From NCBI GenBank assembly GCA_023055425.1, contig JALGPY010000005.1, positions 89,569,495 to 89,633,494 on the forward strand: 64,000 bases of DNA, given 5' to 3'. Position numbers and translations under genes: made by a program. Shown here in pieces: positions 1-10,036 of the stretch; positions within the stretch are counted from its first letter, which is position 1; each line of letters opens with the position of its first letter. Below the pieces are notes generated by a model. It was not told the origin of the DNA and ran no database searches. It saw nothing but the letters and a program-made list of their open reading frames with translations. The DNA is from Linanthus parryae (lineage: Eukaryota; Streptophyta; Magnoliopsida; Ericales; Polemoniaceae).

Positions 1-2264
1 GCAGCCGTTTCTGCTAGCATGGAGGATGGACCCTGAGGTCGAAACCAAGATTCGCGCAGTCATGAATGCTTTTGCTGACTCGCTGATAGACAATGCTCCG
101 GCCTCGTCTCCTCCCGGAGATGATCCGTCCCCTCCAGCGACTGCGGCGCCGAGAGTGAAGAGACCCAGGCAAAAGGGAATTACGATTTCTTCCCCTAGAA
201 GTGCTCCAACTTCTCCCTCGGCGAGGTCCCTTTCTGTCAAGGATAAAGGCAAAGGTCGCATGCCCAGCAAAGTGCGGAAAGAGCTCGCAGTTGAGACTTT
301 CGTTCCATTCAACCAAGAGGAAGAAGGATAAAGGCAGGAGCCCAGAGAGAGTGATGAAGAAGAAGAAGAAAGAACAGTTGTGATGCATGAGGAAGAATCA
401 GGAGGTACCTCCGTCGCGTCTTCTTTCTCATTATCGTAATTCTTTTGCAATTCTTTCTTAAACCAATCATTTCTTCGCAGATGATGATGATGATGAGATC
501 ATCGGTGGCTTTTTGGCCAAGAGACAAAGGAAAGATACCCATTCTGGTGTTCCAGACGATCCCATAAGCGAGGACGTTCTTGCTGAGTCCAGGAAGACAG
601 CCGCGGAGGCTGCTGAAAGAAGAAGACAGCGGGAAGAGGAGGAGCTCGAGCATGTGAGACAGCGGAGCCTCGAAGAGCAGCATGTTGACGACTTAGTGCG
701 TCCAGTTGACGAGGAAGATGTGCTCCCCGAAGTAGTGACCCCCCAGGCTCAGGAGGAGGATGCGGTTCCAGAAGAGGATGCAGCAGCCCTGGAGCAAGCC
801 CAAGCAGACTTTGAAGAGATCGCAGGCGGCGATAAAGGTGAGATCTTCAATCTCGCAGTAACTTATAGAGATGTTATTGTGGGTGCGTTAAAGCATGGTG
901 TGTCAAAGGCTGACATTCGCCGTTGGCTAGTAGGCAAGTGCGGAGAACCTTCAAGTAACCATTTGAGCGATATGCATGTACTAGGCCTGAGCAACATGAA
1001 ACAGAATCATGACTGGTTTCTTCGCATCCCAGGTCACGCTCCTTTTAAGGATCTGCTTAATGAGGATACGCTAATAGGGCATGGTTCCACATCTTTAGTG
1101 TATGACGAAGATACATCAATCCCACCTTCGCGTGGAGGTGCTTGCTCTTAGCTTTAGCAAAGATAGTAAAATAACATTCAATGTGAGTTACCTCATACCA
1201 TCGCATTTTGTATCGCAGGCAATGCTGAGGAACCTGCGCTGGAGCAGAGAAGTCAGCCTTCTGCGTCCTACGTTCCGATTCCGAGCCCCCATACCGAGAA
1301 GCCCGTCGCAGCTGCTGAACACGCAGGTGAGCCTCTCGAGGATATCATCGAACTTTCCGATGATGCTGAAGCTGATGCTGTGCTAATGGATGAAGATGCC
1401 CATACTGGCGCCGAGGAAGTAAGGACAAGTACTGTTGATGCTTCCGCATCTGAGAGTGTCCCTCGCCAAGCAACCTCGGTTGTCACTTAGCCTCCGACGA
1501 TGACTGAGTCGGCGGCACCTCTTCCTGCGTGGAGCTTTTGGGGCTCGCAGGTTGGGAATGCAGTCGCAGCTGGTGCGGCTTATATTCTTCTTTCTAACTA
1601 TGAGGAGTTAGAGCTCGCAGTTAACAGGAGAGCCATGGAGCGGGGACAGTCTTCGACCACTCCGGCAATGCGCATCCCTTCTCTTCGTGAGATTCTGGAA
1701 GGAACTGGTAAGTAGAGATTTGTTGCTTGCCTCTCGCATTATTCACTTGCGAGTTTGACATCATAACTTAGTTTTGACATCGCTTTAGGTTTGAAGCAAA
1801 CTGATGTGGACTGGGTGGTTCGGATGCGCCTCACCTACCCCCAATCATTTGTGAGGTCTCTGGAGATAGGGCCCTTCGACAGGAGGCTGTTTCTTACTGA
1901 AGCCATTTGGATTTTGGAGCAGCTGTCTGCGGCTACGCCTGCAACCATTTCTGTCCAGAGTGCCGAATTGCTTTGTGGCATGTGCCAAAATATTCTTACC
2001 AAAGTCCAAGGCAGACTGGGTTTCAGATTTCTTATGAAAAGAGTCACGCTGATTCGCGCAGCCGTAACTTTGAAGCTCGGCCACCAGAACCTCGCAGCTG
2101 AGAAGCAGAAGGTGGAGCAGCAAAGGCAAAAGGTTGACGAAGCTCTGAAGCTCTATAATGAGATGAATGCCAAGTGCGAGCAACTGAAACAAGAAGTGGA
2201 GCAGGTAGAGAAGCTGAGCCATCAGTTTGCGCCCCACGACTCCTTGATCAAGAATTTGATTTGA
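1..2264 (+). pseudogene. Antisense PMD-type gene of element A (3' exons, spliced)
   Basis: This is the 3' portion of a gene lying antisense to A's gag-pol. Four exons join in one frame: from before base 26 to 404, 481-1137, 1219-1707 and 1789-2264. The introns (405-480, 1138-1218, 1708-1788; 76-81 bp) begin with GT, end in AG and are all phase 1. The protein starts with a segment like MDPEVETKIRAVMNAFADSL, then a basic stretch, an Asp/Glu-rich stretch, a conserved block (GEIFNLAVTY, KHGVSKADIRRWL), a WSFWGSQVGNAV block, and a C-terminal coiled coil (about 2095-2235). The same blocks occur in B and C downstream of a recognisable plant mobile domain, which for A would lie left of base 1. Two in-frame stops (TAA 329-331, TAG 1488-1490) make this copy a pseudogene. 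Function is unknown; related host PMD proteins (MAIN, MAIL1) act in transposon silencing and genome stability. Confidence 0.75.
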
Positions 2265-2669
2265 CTTTATGTTTTTGAAAAAAATAGCGAGGAACATTAA
2301 TATAATGTTTGAAACATTAATGTAATGTTGCTAGGGTTTCTCCCCCTCTTTTTTAACAACAAGAATTGACTTGCCCGTTTTTCCCTTTCCGCGATTTGAT
2401 AGGATATCTCTGTGCATATCCAATTATGACATCAGCAATTGATATTCTGTTTGATTTTCGCGCTAATTTCTCGGAAGATAAGCACGCTTTTGTTGGGAAG
2501 TCCATTCGAATCATGACTATCCGTCATTTATTAGGATACGCAACTGAATTGTCGTAGCCTTTAGTAGGGTAATTGAGCGTTACCGTTTTTCAAGGCGTAA
2601 GTGATTGACCTTACCCTCTTTTTGAATTCTGATGACTCATCTTAGCAACTGAAGAGTCTCCCCAAGGTC
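2265..2669. other. Spacer between the two antisense genes of A
   Basis: This is non-coding sequence between the stop of the PMD-type gene and the TATA box of the second antisense ORF. It contains a short direct repeat (AACATTAATRTAATGTT-like, 2295-2327). No conserved feature was recognised. Confidence 0.5.
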
Positions 2670-2677
2670 TATATAAA
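2670..2677 (+). promoter_or_regulatory. TATA box (TATATAAA) of second antisense gene, element A
   Basis: A perfect TATATAAA followed by CCC, 36 bp before the ATG at 2713. Element B has the same TATATAAACCC on the strand antisense to its pol, ahead of the homologous ORF. The shared position and context suggest a real antisense promoter. No transcript data are available here. Confidence 0.55.
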
Positions 2678-2712
2678 CCCTGTCTTTGCCATTTGGGTTC
2701 TTCATCCCAAAA

Positions 2713-3060
2713 ATGTGTTTTGCCGTGAGTCCTTACGACTGCTGGCTTCAACGCATGTTTTTCGTTGATTCATGGCAACTTCAAATTGTGAATCCTGAGT
2801 TTGCGCTTTGTGCTATAGAAATAGTTTCTAAGATCCACTTTATGAGGCGTATTGCTCTTCATAATCATCATAAAGAAGATTGAGATGATATCTCATGTGT
2901 ATTCGAAGAATTTTCTTCGTGTATTATGTTTGCAGGTCATGTTTCCGGCCGCCTCCCGGTGAGGTGCAGCGCCGAAGTGACCGTGCTACCGTCTCGTAAT
3001 GAACGGCGGAATTCTCCTCCAGCATCCCTGGAGGAGGATTTCCTGCCTCTTCGTTCTTGA
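2713..3060 (+). pseudogene. Second antisense ORF of element A (unknown protein)
   Basis: From the ATG at 2713 one frame runs 116 codons to the stop at 3058-3060, with a single internal TGA at 2881-2883. The translation begins MCFAVSPYDCWLQR and holds FALCAIEIVSK, then IMFAGHVSGRLPV. The homologous strand of B (14294-13843) gives ATSPDSC, LVRCAIEIAPK and VTFAGIISGIPPA in the same order, so the reading frame is supported by comparison of two diverged elements. Its TATA box lies 36 bp upstream. The gene sits between the palindromic array and the PMD-type gene and points towards pol on the antisense strand. I recognise no domain. An alternative is a structured non-coding antisense RNA, since GC-rich hairpins lie within 3013-3180. 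Confidence 0.45.
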
Positions 3061-3464
3061 ACTCAGGAGGTTCGTCAATGCCCTTGTCTATCATGACAAG
3101 GAACCCATCACCAGAGGAATGACTGCTTCCCCTGTTTTGCACGGCGGCATACGCCGGAACAGGAGGTTCCTCCGGTGCATATCTTGATCAGACAGAGGCC
3201 TTTGTCACCTCTTGGGGTCTTGAACGTACCGTTACCCAGATCTTGCTGCTAGGGACGTAGCAAATGACGAGTTGATCTCTTCGCAGCAGCATCCCTTTTG
3301 CTATAGATCTTTGGCCGTAGATCTGTGTATTGCATAGCCGGTGTTAGGACCGGTGGGTTCATCCGTTTTCAGTTAGGATTCCCTCGATGTGTTACTTCTC
3401 GCTTGTCAGCTAGTTTTCGAATGTATTGTAAGCCATGTTGGCTGTGTAGTTAGATTTGAGCTTT
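3061..3464. other. GC-richer hairpin-bearing spacer, element A
   Basis: This continues the region downstream of the second antisense ORF. Small inverted repeats occur just before and within it, for example CTCCTCCAG/CTGGAGGAG at 3014-3038 and CCTTGTC/GACAAGG at 3081-3102. No further gene was recognised. Confidence 0.4.
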
Positions 3465-4525
3465 TTCGCTTGTAAGCTGCTATCTAGACAGATAAATTGT
3501 AAGTCTTTTCGACTCATAATGATAAATAGCTTTTGTATGATCTACTGTTTTGTTACAACAAAATACAATTTCGCGTGCGTTTCAGCATATTTCGCCTTGC
3601 ATAATGCTATGTACACGTCTCGCATTTGCTATCTGCCATATGAATTCGCAGATGTTTCACTAGATCGTTCGAGATCATATTTTCGCAGCTGTGCCATCTT
3701 GGCAGATGGGCTTGTGATTAGCCTTCTGATTCACGTGCTATCATATCAGATAGACCTTTGTAGATCACTTAAGATCATTTTCAAAATATTGCTATCGTAG
3801 CAGATAGGCTTTAGTAGATCAATTAAGATCGTTCTTCGCGCGAGTTGCTATCGTGGCAGATAGGCTTTACTAGATCAATTAAGCTCGTTTTTCGCATGAG
3901 TTGCTATCGTAGCAGATAGGCTTTAATAGATCAATTAAGATCGTTTTTCGTATCGGCTGCTATCGTGGCAGATAGGCTTTAGAAGATCAATTAAGATCGT
4001 TTTGCATAGGCTGCTATCGTGACAGATAGGCTTAGATGATCAATTAAGATCGCATTTCGCATAGGCCGCTATCGTAACAGATTGGCTTAGATGATCAATT
4101 AAGATCGCATTTTGGCATAGGCTGCTATCGTAACAGATAGGCTTAGATGATCAATTAAGATCGCATTTGCATAGGCTGCTATCGTAACAGATAGGCTTAG
4201 ATGATCAATTAAGATCGCATTTGCATAGGCTGCTATCGTAACATATAGGCTTAGATGATCAATTAAGATCGCATTTGCATAGGCTGCTATCGTGACAGAT
4301 AGGCTTAGATGATCAATTAAGATCGCATTTGCATGAGCTGCTATCGTGACAGATAGGCTTAGATGATCAATTAAGATCGCATTTGCATGAGCTGCTATCG
4401 TGACAGATAGGCTTAGATGATCAATTAAGATCGCATTTGCATGAGCTGCTATCGTGACAGATAGGCTTAGATGATCAATTAAGATCGCATTTTGCAGATT
4501 GCTATTGTAGCGGATAACCCATTGT
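3465..4525. repeat. Tandem palindromic array of element A (54-bp unit)
   Basis: About 18 copies of a unit that becomes very regular at 54 bp from about 4230 onwards (for example GCTGCTATC starts at 4337, 4391 and 4445). Each unit has two inverted repeats: CTATC-n6-GATAG, and GATC-AATTAA-GATC. Units at the pol-distal end (3465-3800) are degenerate and the pol-proximal ones nearly identical, as expected from progressive local amplification. B and C carry arrays with the same CTATC...GATAG core at the same place, between pol and the antisense genes. Confidence 0.9.
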
Positions 4526-4579
4526 TAACAGTTATAACAAACTGAAATAAAGCAAAATTGACATCCAGCAATATGAAAT

Positions 4580-4657
4580 TTCTCATTTGGGAGAATTCTC
4601 TTATTATAACGCTCTCATGTGGGAGAGATGAGATTACAATCCTCTCATATGGGAGAG
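4580..4657. repeat. Three CTCTCATATGGGAGAG-type palindromes after pol, element A
   Basis: Near-palindromes of about 16 bp at 4580-4595, 4612-4627 and 4642-4657, roughly 31 bp apart, lie 70-150 bp downstream of the native pol stop (4728-4730, minus strand). Elements B and C have a related CCTCCCATATG...GG palindrome at the same place. Confidence 0.65.
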
Positions 4658-4727
4658 GAGATTGTGTAAATCGTAGCCATACAAGACATTAAGCGACGTT
4701 ATAATAAAACGCATGAAATGAGAGAAG

Positions 4728-6867
4728 TTAGGGATAGTACTTCTTAATCCAGCGCATGTTGACTGAACTCGGGGTTGAGGTTGTTCCGTCGTATGCTGCA
4801 GTAGCCACTGTCAAAGACTTCTGTGACTTCGAAGGGTCCTTCCCAATTGGCTGCGAACTTTGGGTGAGTCGCTTCTCGCATACAATGGTCAGATGCGCGC
4901 AGGACCAAATCTCCAACAGCGAAATCTCTTCGTTGGACTGTCTTATTGTAAGCTCGAGCGATCCTTTCTTGATACCGCTTATTGGTCCTCTTGGCTTGTT
5001 CTCGCTTTTCTTCCAGCAAGACTAAATCATGATCACGTTGATTTTCGTAGAGCGCGTGGAAGGCCAATCTTGCCGAATTGACTCTTACCTCCGCAGGTAC
5101 CACGGCCTCGGCCCCATAGCATAGTAGGAACGGTGAGGCCCCCGTTGGTGTCCTTGGAGAAGTTCGGTAAGCCCACAGGGCTATGTTTAGAGAATCAGCC
5201 CACTTCTTGTGGTCATCTGCGACCATCTTGCTCAGAATCCTTAACAGCGTTTTGTTGGTCGCTTCGGCTTGCCCGTTCCCCTTCGGGTAGTAGGGGGTAG
5301 AACATATTTGCCTGATATTGTACTCCACTAACTTCGTAGCAACCTGGAGATTAACGAAGGGAATACCGTTATCTGAAAGAATGGTATTTGGGATTCCGAA
5401 CCTGCATATGATGCTTTCCTGAATCAAGTTGACCACAGCTAGCGCATTTGCCGTCTTGAGTGGTACTGCCTCCACCCATTTGGTGAATAGCTCAGTTGCA
5501 GTGAGAATAAAATGATTCCCGTGTGACGTTGGTCGGATGGGACCGATAAAGTCTAGAGCCCATGTGTGAAATGGCCATGGCATCCCTAATGCATGTAGAT
5601 CCACAGCGGGAGCGTGCACTAGGTTTCCTTTGAATTGGCACTCCTGGCAGCGTCGTACTTTGGTGCGGCAATCGACCTCCATCGTGGGCCAGAAATATCC
5701 AATTGAGAGGAGCTGCCTGCATAATTTCGCACCTCCTTGGTGTTCCACCTGATGAGAAAGGTCCATGACTTCTTGTGCTTCTTTGCCTTCTAGACATCGC
5801 AGCAAGTTGCCCTCGTGACCTCTTCGCCAAAGCAGGTTTTCCTGTACTACATATCGAGATGCTTTCCTCTTCAATTTCTCGGCTTCTTTTCTCGATTCAG
5901 GCACGGTGCCCTGAGTGAGAAAATCAAAGAGTGGCTTCCTCCAATCCGTGTCATCATCAGTTAGAGCGATGAGTAAAGAATCTTTGATTAGTGCGCAACT
6001 CTCGCACTTCCCTTGTATCAGGGCTGCGGCTGTTGACATGTCTGGCCAATGAATGCCATATCTCTGAGCCTTCCGGTAGATTGACACCTCGCTTTCTCCG
6101 CAAGCATGTTGGTGAATCTTTTCTAACAACAGTTGTCCCTCTCGCTCAGAGACGCATCGCATGAGTATTTCGCCGGGACCCTTGTAATAGAGGGTGTTAT
6201 CGTGTATGCAGTACCCCTTGGTGAGTGCCCAGCTTTCACTGCTTGTGCCTTCTGCGATAGCTTGTAAGATTGCTTTTCTCCAATCCGTGTCATCCATGTG
6301 TTCGTCGTCGCACGCATCTTCTGTCAATGCCGACGATGTTCGCACTTCAATGGAGATCCTTGCGGGACATTTGTCTGTTCTGACCTTAGATCCCAAGGTT
6401 GCCAAAGCGTCTGCATGCCTGTTGTCTGCTCGGGGCTTGTGCTCGTACCTCACATCGCAGAATTGCTGTACCAGCTTTTGTACTAGGGTGCGGTAAGACA
6501 GGAGGTTGATCTCCTTCAAACCGTACTCGCCCGAGGCTTTCTTGACGATCAGCTTGGAGTCTCCCATGACCGTTAAATTGCTTACTTCTAGAGCTTTTGC
6601 TGCACGAAGCCCTGCGATAAGAGCCTCATATTCCGCTTCATTGTTTGTAACCGCGAAGTTGAGCTTGGCGGACATCTGTATGACCTCTCCATCTGGCTTG
6701 GTCAAGACTATCCAAATGCCTCCGCCTTTCCTCGTTGACGAGCCGTCGAAGTGGAGCGTCCAATAGGGCACGTCGATTGCATAGATTTCAGGGCCTTCGA
6801 GCTCTTCTTCGATCACGGGCTCGTGGCTGTTGTCTAGGAACTGTGCTAACAGATCCGCTACCCGCCT
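4728..6867 (-). pseudogene. Element A pol 3' part: archaeal-type RNase H and integrase
   Basis: This is a long open frame (about 690 codons from 6816) encoding the retroviral-type second RNase H and integrase used for plus-strand synthesis and insertion. RNase H residues are visible: D in HFDGSS, E in NNEAEYEAL, D in MGDSKLIV, D in DNRHADAL. Two tandem H2C2-like zinc modules follow, the first ending GKCESC and the second HQVEHQ...CQEC. The catalytic core has D in ALDFIGP, D in SDNG and E in GQAEATN. Two 1-bp indels spoil it. An extra G near 6867 breaks the join to RT. A frameshift near 4810 replaces the native end, which B and C show as NMRWLKKY-P; in A it survives in another frame, ending RWIKKYYP at 4728. 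Confidence 0.85.
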
Positions 6868-7686
6868 GCGACTTGATCACTCGCGGTCTCACGCATGTGA
6901 TATCATATTGAGAGATGGTCATGTACCATTTCGCCAATCTCCCGCCAGGGGTAGTGTGAGTTAGCAGATATCGTATGGGATCGCTCTTGGTGACCACTAC
7001 TACTTTGTGTGATGCAAAATAGTGTTTCAGCTTCTCTATCACAAAGAACAAGGCAAGGCAATGACGTTCGATGTCTGTGTACCTTGATTCTGCAGGCTGC
7101 ACAATGCGAGAGATGTAGTAGATAGGCCTCTCTTGGCCTTCGTATTCCTGAGCCAAGAGTGCTCCTATGGATCTCCTTGTGGACGTCAGATATAACAGAA
7201 GGGGTGATCCCAGTTGAGGCGCGATCATTATTTTTGAAGATGTCAGCAGGTCCTTCAGCTTTTTGAACGCAGCTTCGTGCTCTGGAGTCCAGCTGTATAC
7301 AGCGTCTTTCTTGAGAAGAGCACTAAAACAGCAGGTGATTTCTGCAATCGCTGGGATAAATCTTCGCAGATATGATAGCTTTCCCAAGAATGTTTTCAAG
7401 GCACTCTGGTTATGGGGCGGCGTCATGCCAGTGATAGCTGACACTTTCGCAGGGTCAGGCTTGATCCCTTGGCGATGAACCACGCATCCCAAGAATTTCC
7501 CTGATGGTACCCCGAATGCGCACTTCATGGGATTCAACTTCAGCTGAAAGCGTCTGCATCTATTGAACACTTTCCGTAAATCCGCGAGGTGATCTGCTTC
7601 CTGCTTGGATTTAACCACGAGGTCGTCCACATAAAACTTCACCTCTTGGTGCATCATATCGTGGAATAGGGCCATCATGGCCCGTT
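6868..7686 (-). pseudogene. Element A pol middle: truncated RT and RNase H
   Basis: The frame starts abruptly at RAMMALFHDMMHQEVKFY, just before the catalytic YVDD box (FYVDDLVVKS). It continues through the RT thumb (FLGKLSYLRRFIPA) and the first, gypsy-type RNase H/connection domain (LLAQEYEGQERPIYYISR). The fingers and most of the palm are missing. Compared with element C, roughly 1.1 kb between the protease linker (NPFN) and RAMM has been deleted. The first RNase H reads LYLTSTRRSIG, so its first catalytic Asp is not evident, as often seen in Tat elements where the second RNase H appears to take over. Confidence 0.8.
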
Positions 7687-9996
7687 GAATGGATTCGTCG
7701 AAGCCGGTATCTCGACTATTCTGTCGTTCCAGATAGCTTTCATAACCTGGTGAGCCGTTGAAGGAACTGCGTCGAAGCGATGAATCCAGGCTCAACCTAT
7801 GATCATGTGATACGTGGTGTTCGCGTCTATGACATAGAACTTTGCTGAGCACTTGATTCTGCCAATCTGAACGCCCAGGCGGATCCATCCGATCGTCATT
7901 CTAGAGTCGCTTCCGAATCCCATCAGCGGAGATGGACGCCTGACGATCTTGTGCTCGCGGATCCATGCTAGCTTCAGTGTGTGGAGCGAAACGACGTTGA
8001 ACGCTGCCCCTCCATCGACGAATGCTCGTTTGAACTCGACGTCGTCGATGATGGCTGTCACATACAGAGGCCTCTGGTGGCTCGCATCTGTCTTCTTGTC
8101 GCTGGCAGAAAAGGTCATAATCTTTTCTGTAGAGCGAGACGCCCTGATGACTTTCCCGTTGGAGACTACAAGATCCTCCTCATAGTCCTCTGCTATCCTT
8201 AAGATCGCCTTCGTCATTTCTGTCCGGCATTTCTCCGAGAAATTCATCTCGTCGAAGAATCTGCTGAAGCCGTGCGACCCTTTCATCCGGTCGGCACGTT
8301 CATCCTCTGTGTCCATGCTGTAGTCTTCGTCTTCATGGACCTCGGCAATGATGGGTAGACCATCCTCTGCGACTTCTTCCAAGTCTACGATCGAGATCAT
8401 GGCGACCTCTTTGCCTTTCGAGCCTTGCTCCGCATGAGCAGGAAGTGGGTTGTTGCGCACATCCTTCCTGTGATCACTGACGATCAGCTCGCCGTTCTTC
8501 ATCTTCTGGTCGAACGCAAACCTGAGCTTCTTGCATTCAGCCGTGGGGTGCATGACCTTGCCGTGGTACTCGCACCACTTAGGGTCCCTCACCATCTCCT
8601 TGGAGGGTATCTTCTCGAGCAGCGGTAGGACACCGTCCTTACGCCACTGCCTGCAGAGGTCGCTTGCCTCCTCTACCGAGCATGGTAGGGGTGGTACGTC
8701 GAAGTTCACACCCTTCGCTTGCTTCTGGGGTGAAACTGTATTAACCTCAGCTTCGCGTCCCCTCTTGTAACTGAATCTCCCGATCTTGTAGGTGGCGCCG
8801 CTTGAAGATCGCTCCGGAGCGTTCTTCTTTTTCTGCCTCTCGACTATAGGCTCAATGTTCTTCGTGCATTCGATTAGCTTTGAAAACGTAGGTGTTTGAA
8901 AATTGATGAGCATACCTTTGTATTCATCTCGCATGCACTGCAGGCATATCTCTACGAGCCGGCTTTCGAGCATTGGATCTTTGCACTCCAAGGACTTCGC
9001 CCTGAATTTCTTAATGAAAGTGATCCCGTCCTCCTCGCGCTTCTGATACATCCGCGAGAGATGGATCATCGTCACCTTTTCTTCCATCTGGAAGAACTTG
9101 GTGTAGAACTTCTGGACCATGTCGTCCCAAGTCTTCACGGATCCGGCTTCCAACGTTCGGTACCATTTGTACGCTACGTTCCCTAGAGATTTCGGGAACT
9201 CTCGCATCAATAATTTGGGATCAGCTCCGTATGGTCCCATGACATCGATGAAACGCATGACATGCTCATGAGCGTTTCCGTTGACATCCTCGAACTTGTC
9301 CCATTTAGGAGCCTTGTACCCCGCCGGGTTAGGCATGAGATAGATCTCTCGTGGAATAGGTGGATCGTTGTCTAACTTCGGGATAATGGTATCCGCGAAT
9401 GACTGATGAGCCAGAATAGTGTCCATGCGCTTCTGCAGATACGTCATGCACTCTGGAATGCTTCCTTCGGTAGCTGAAGGAGGGGTTGCTGCAGTCGGAG
9501 GCGACACATATGCCGTCGAAGGATTGGGAATATATTGACTACTCGCATTGCCCCAGATCGCCGTTGGAGGAGGCAAAGGGTACTGCAGAGTTGGGTTAGA
9601 CGCCAAAGCCGAGGGCTGAGGAGTGTGAGCAGCGAGAGGCAACATCTGAGCTGTTGACCCCTGAATCGAAGGCAGCTGCGTAGTCGCCGGTGGAGTCTGC
9701 AGATTAGGGTTGGGAGGTGTAGTTGACACTCCCAGTCCCGGAGCAGTAGGGGCTCCTCCTCCTTGAGGGACGGCGGTGGATGATGAAGGATTTGGCGCAA
9801 GGGTGCCCAGAACGGCCAAGATCCGTTCCAATTGCGCAGACTGATCTTTGAGAGCTTTCGCCTGACTTTGGACAGTGGCGTCCAAAGACTCTAGCGTCGG
9901 TGTCTCGCCGGGAGTGGTAGGAGTACGGCGGGTTTCCTCTCCCGAGGCGGTTTCGGTGGAAGGCGATCTGTTGCTGATATCATCCTCCTGAGACAT
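7687..9996 (-). pseudogene. Element A gag-protease
   Basis: The ATG at 9996 (MSQEDDISN) is the first after the primer site. The protein has a short coiled N-terminus, a Pro/Gln/Thr-rich low-complexity stretch (about residues 60-180), a retrotransposon gag (capsid) domain (about 190-390, with NVAYKWYRTLEAGS), a C-x2-H...H-x4-C zinc-binding-like motif (CEYHGKVMHPTAEC), and an aspartic protease with VDGGAAFNVV at about residue 670. The frame meets TGA at 7792-7794 where C has Arg (IIGRRWIH), consistent with CGA to TGA. It then stays readable (AWIHRFDAVPSTAHQ) until the RT deletion at about 7686. Gag and protease are one frame, as usual for Tat elements. Confidence 0.85.
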
Positions 9997-10015
9997 GGTT
10001 GCTTTTGCTTGTAAG

Positions 10016-10033
10016 TTCACGTCGGGTTCACCA
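10016..10033 (-). other. Primer binding site of element A
   Basis: On the minus strand this reads TGGTGAACCCGACGTGAA, three bases inside the 5' LTR. The reverse complement ends GGGTTCACCA and matches my recollection of the 3' end of plant tRNA-Trp. The identical 18 bases occur in element C at 28604. Confidence 0.8.
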
Positions 10034-10036
10034 AAA

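Noticed and set aside
309..683. Minus-strand frames opposite the antisense gene of A
   Set aside because: Low-complexity shadows of the Glu/Asp-rich exons, giving Phe/Leu/Ser-rich translations without motifs.
3800..4510. CRISPR-like regular repeats
   Set aside because: Units are contiguous 54-bp tandem repeats with no unique spacers, lie in a plant retrotransposon, and have no cas genes.
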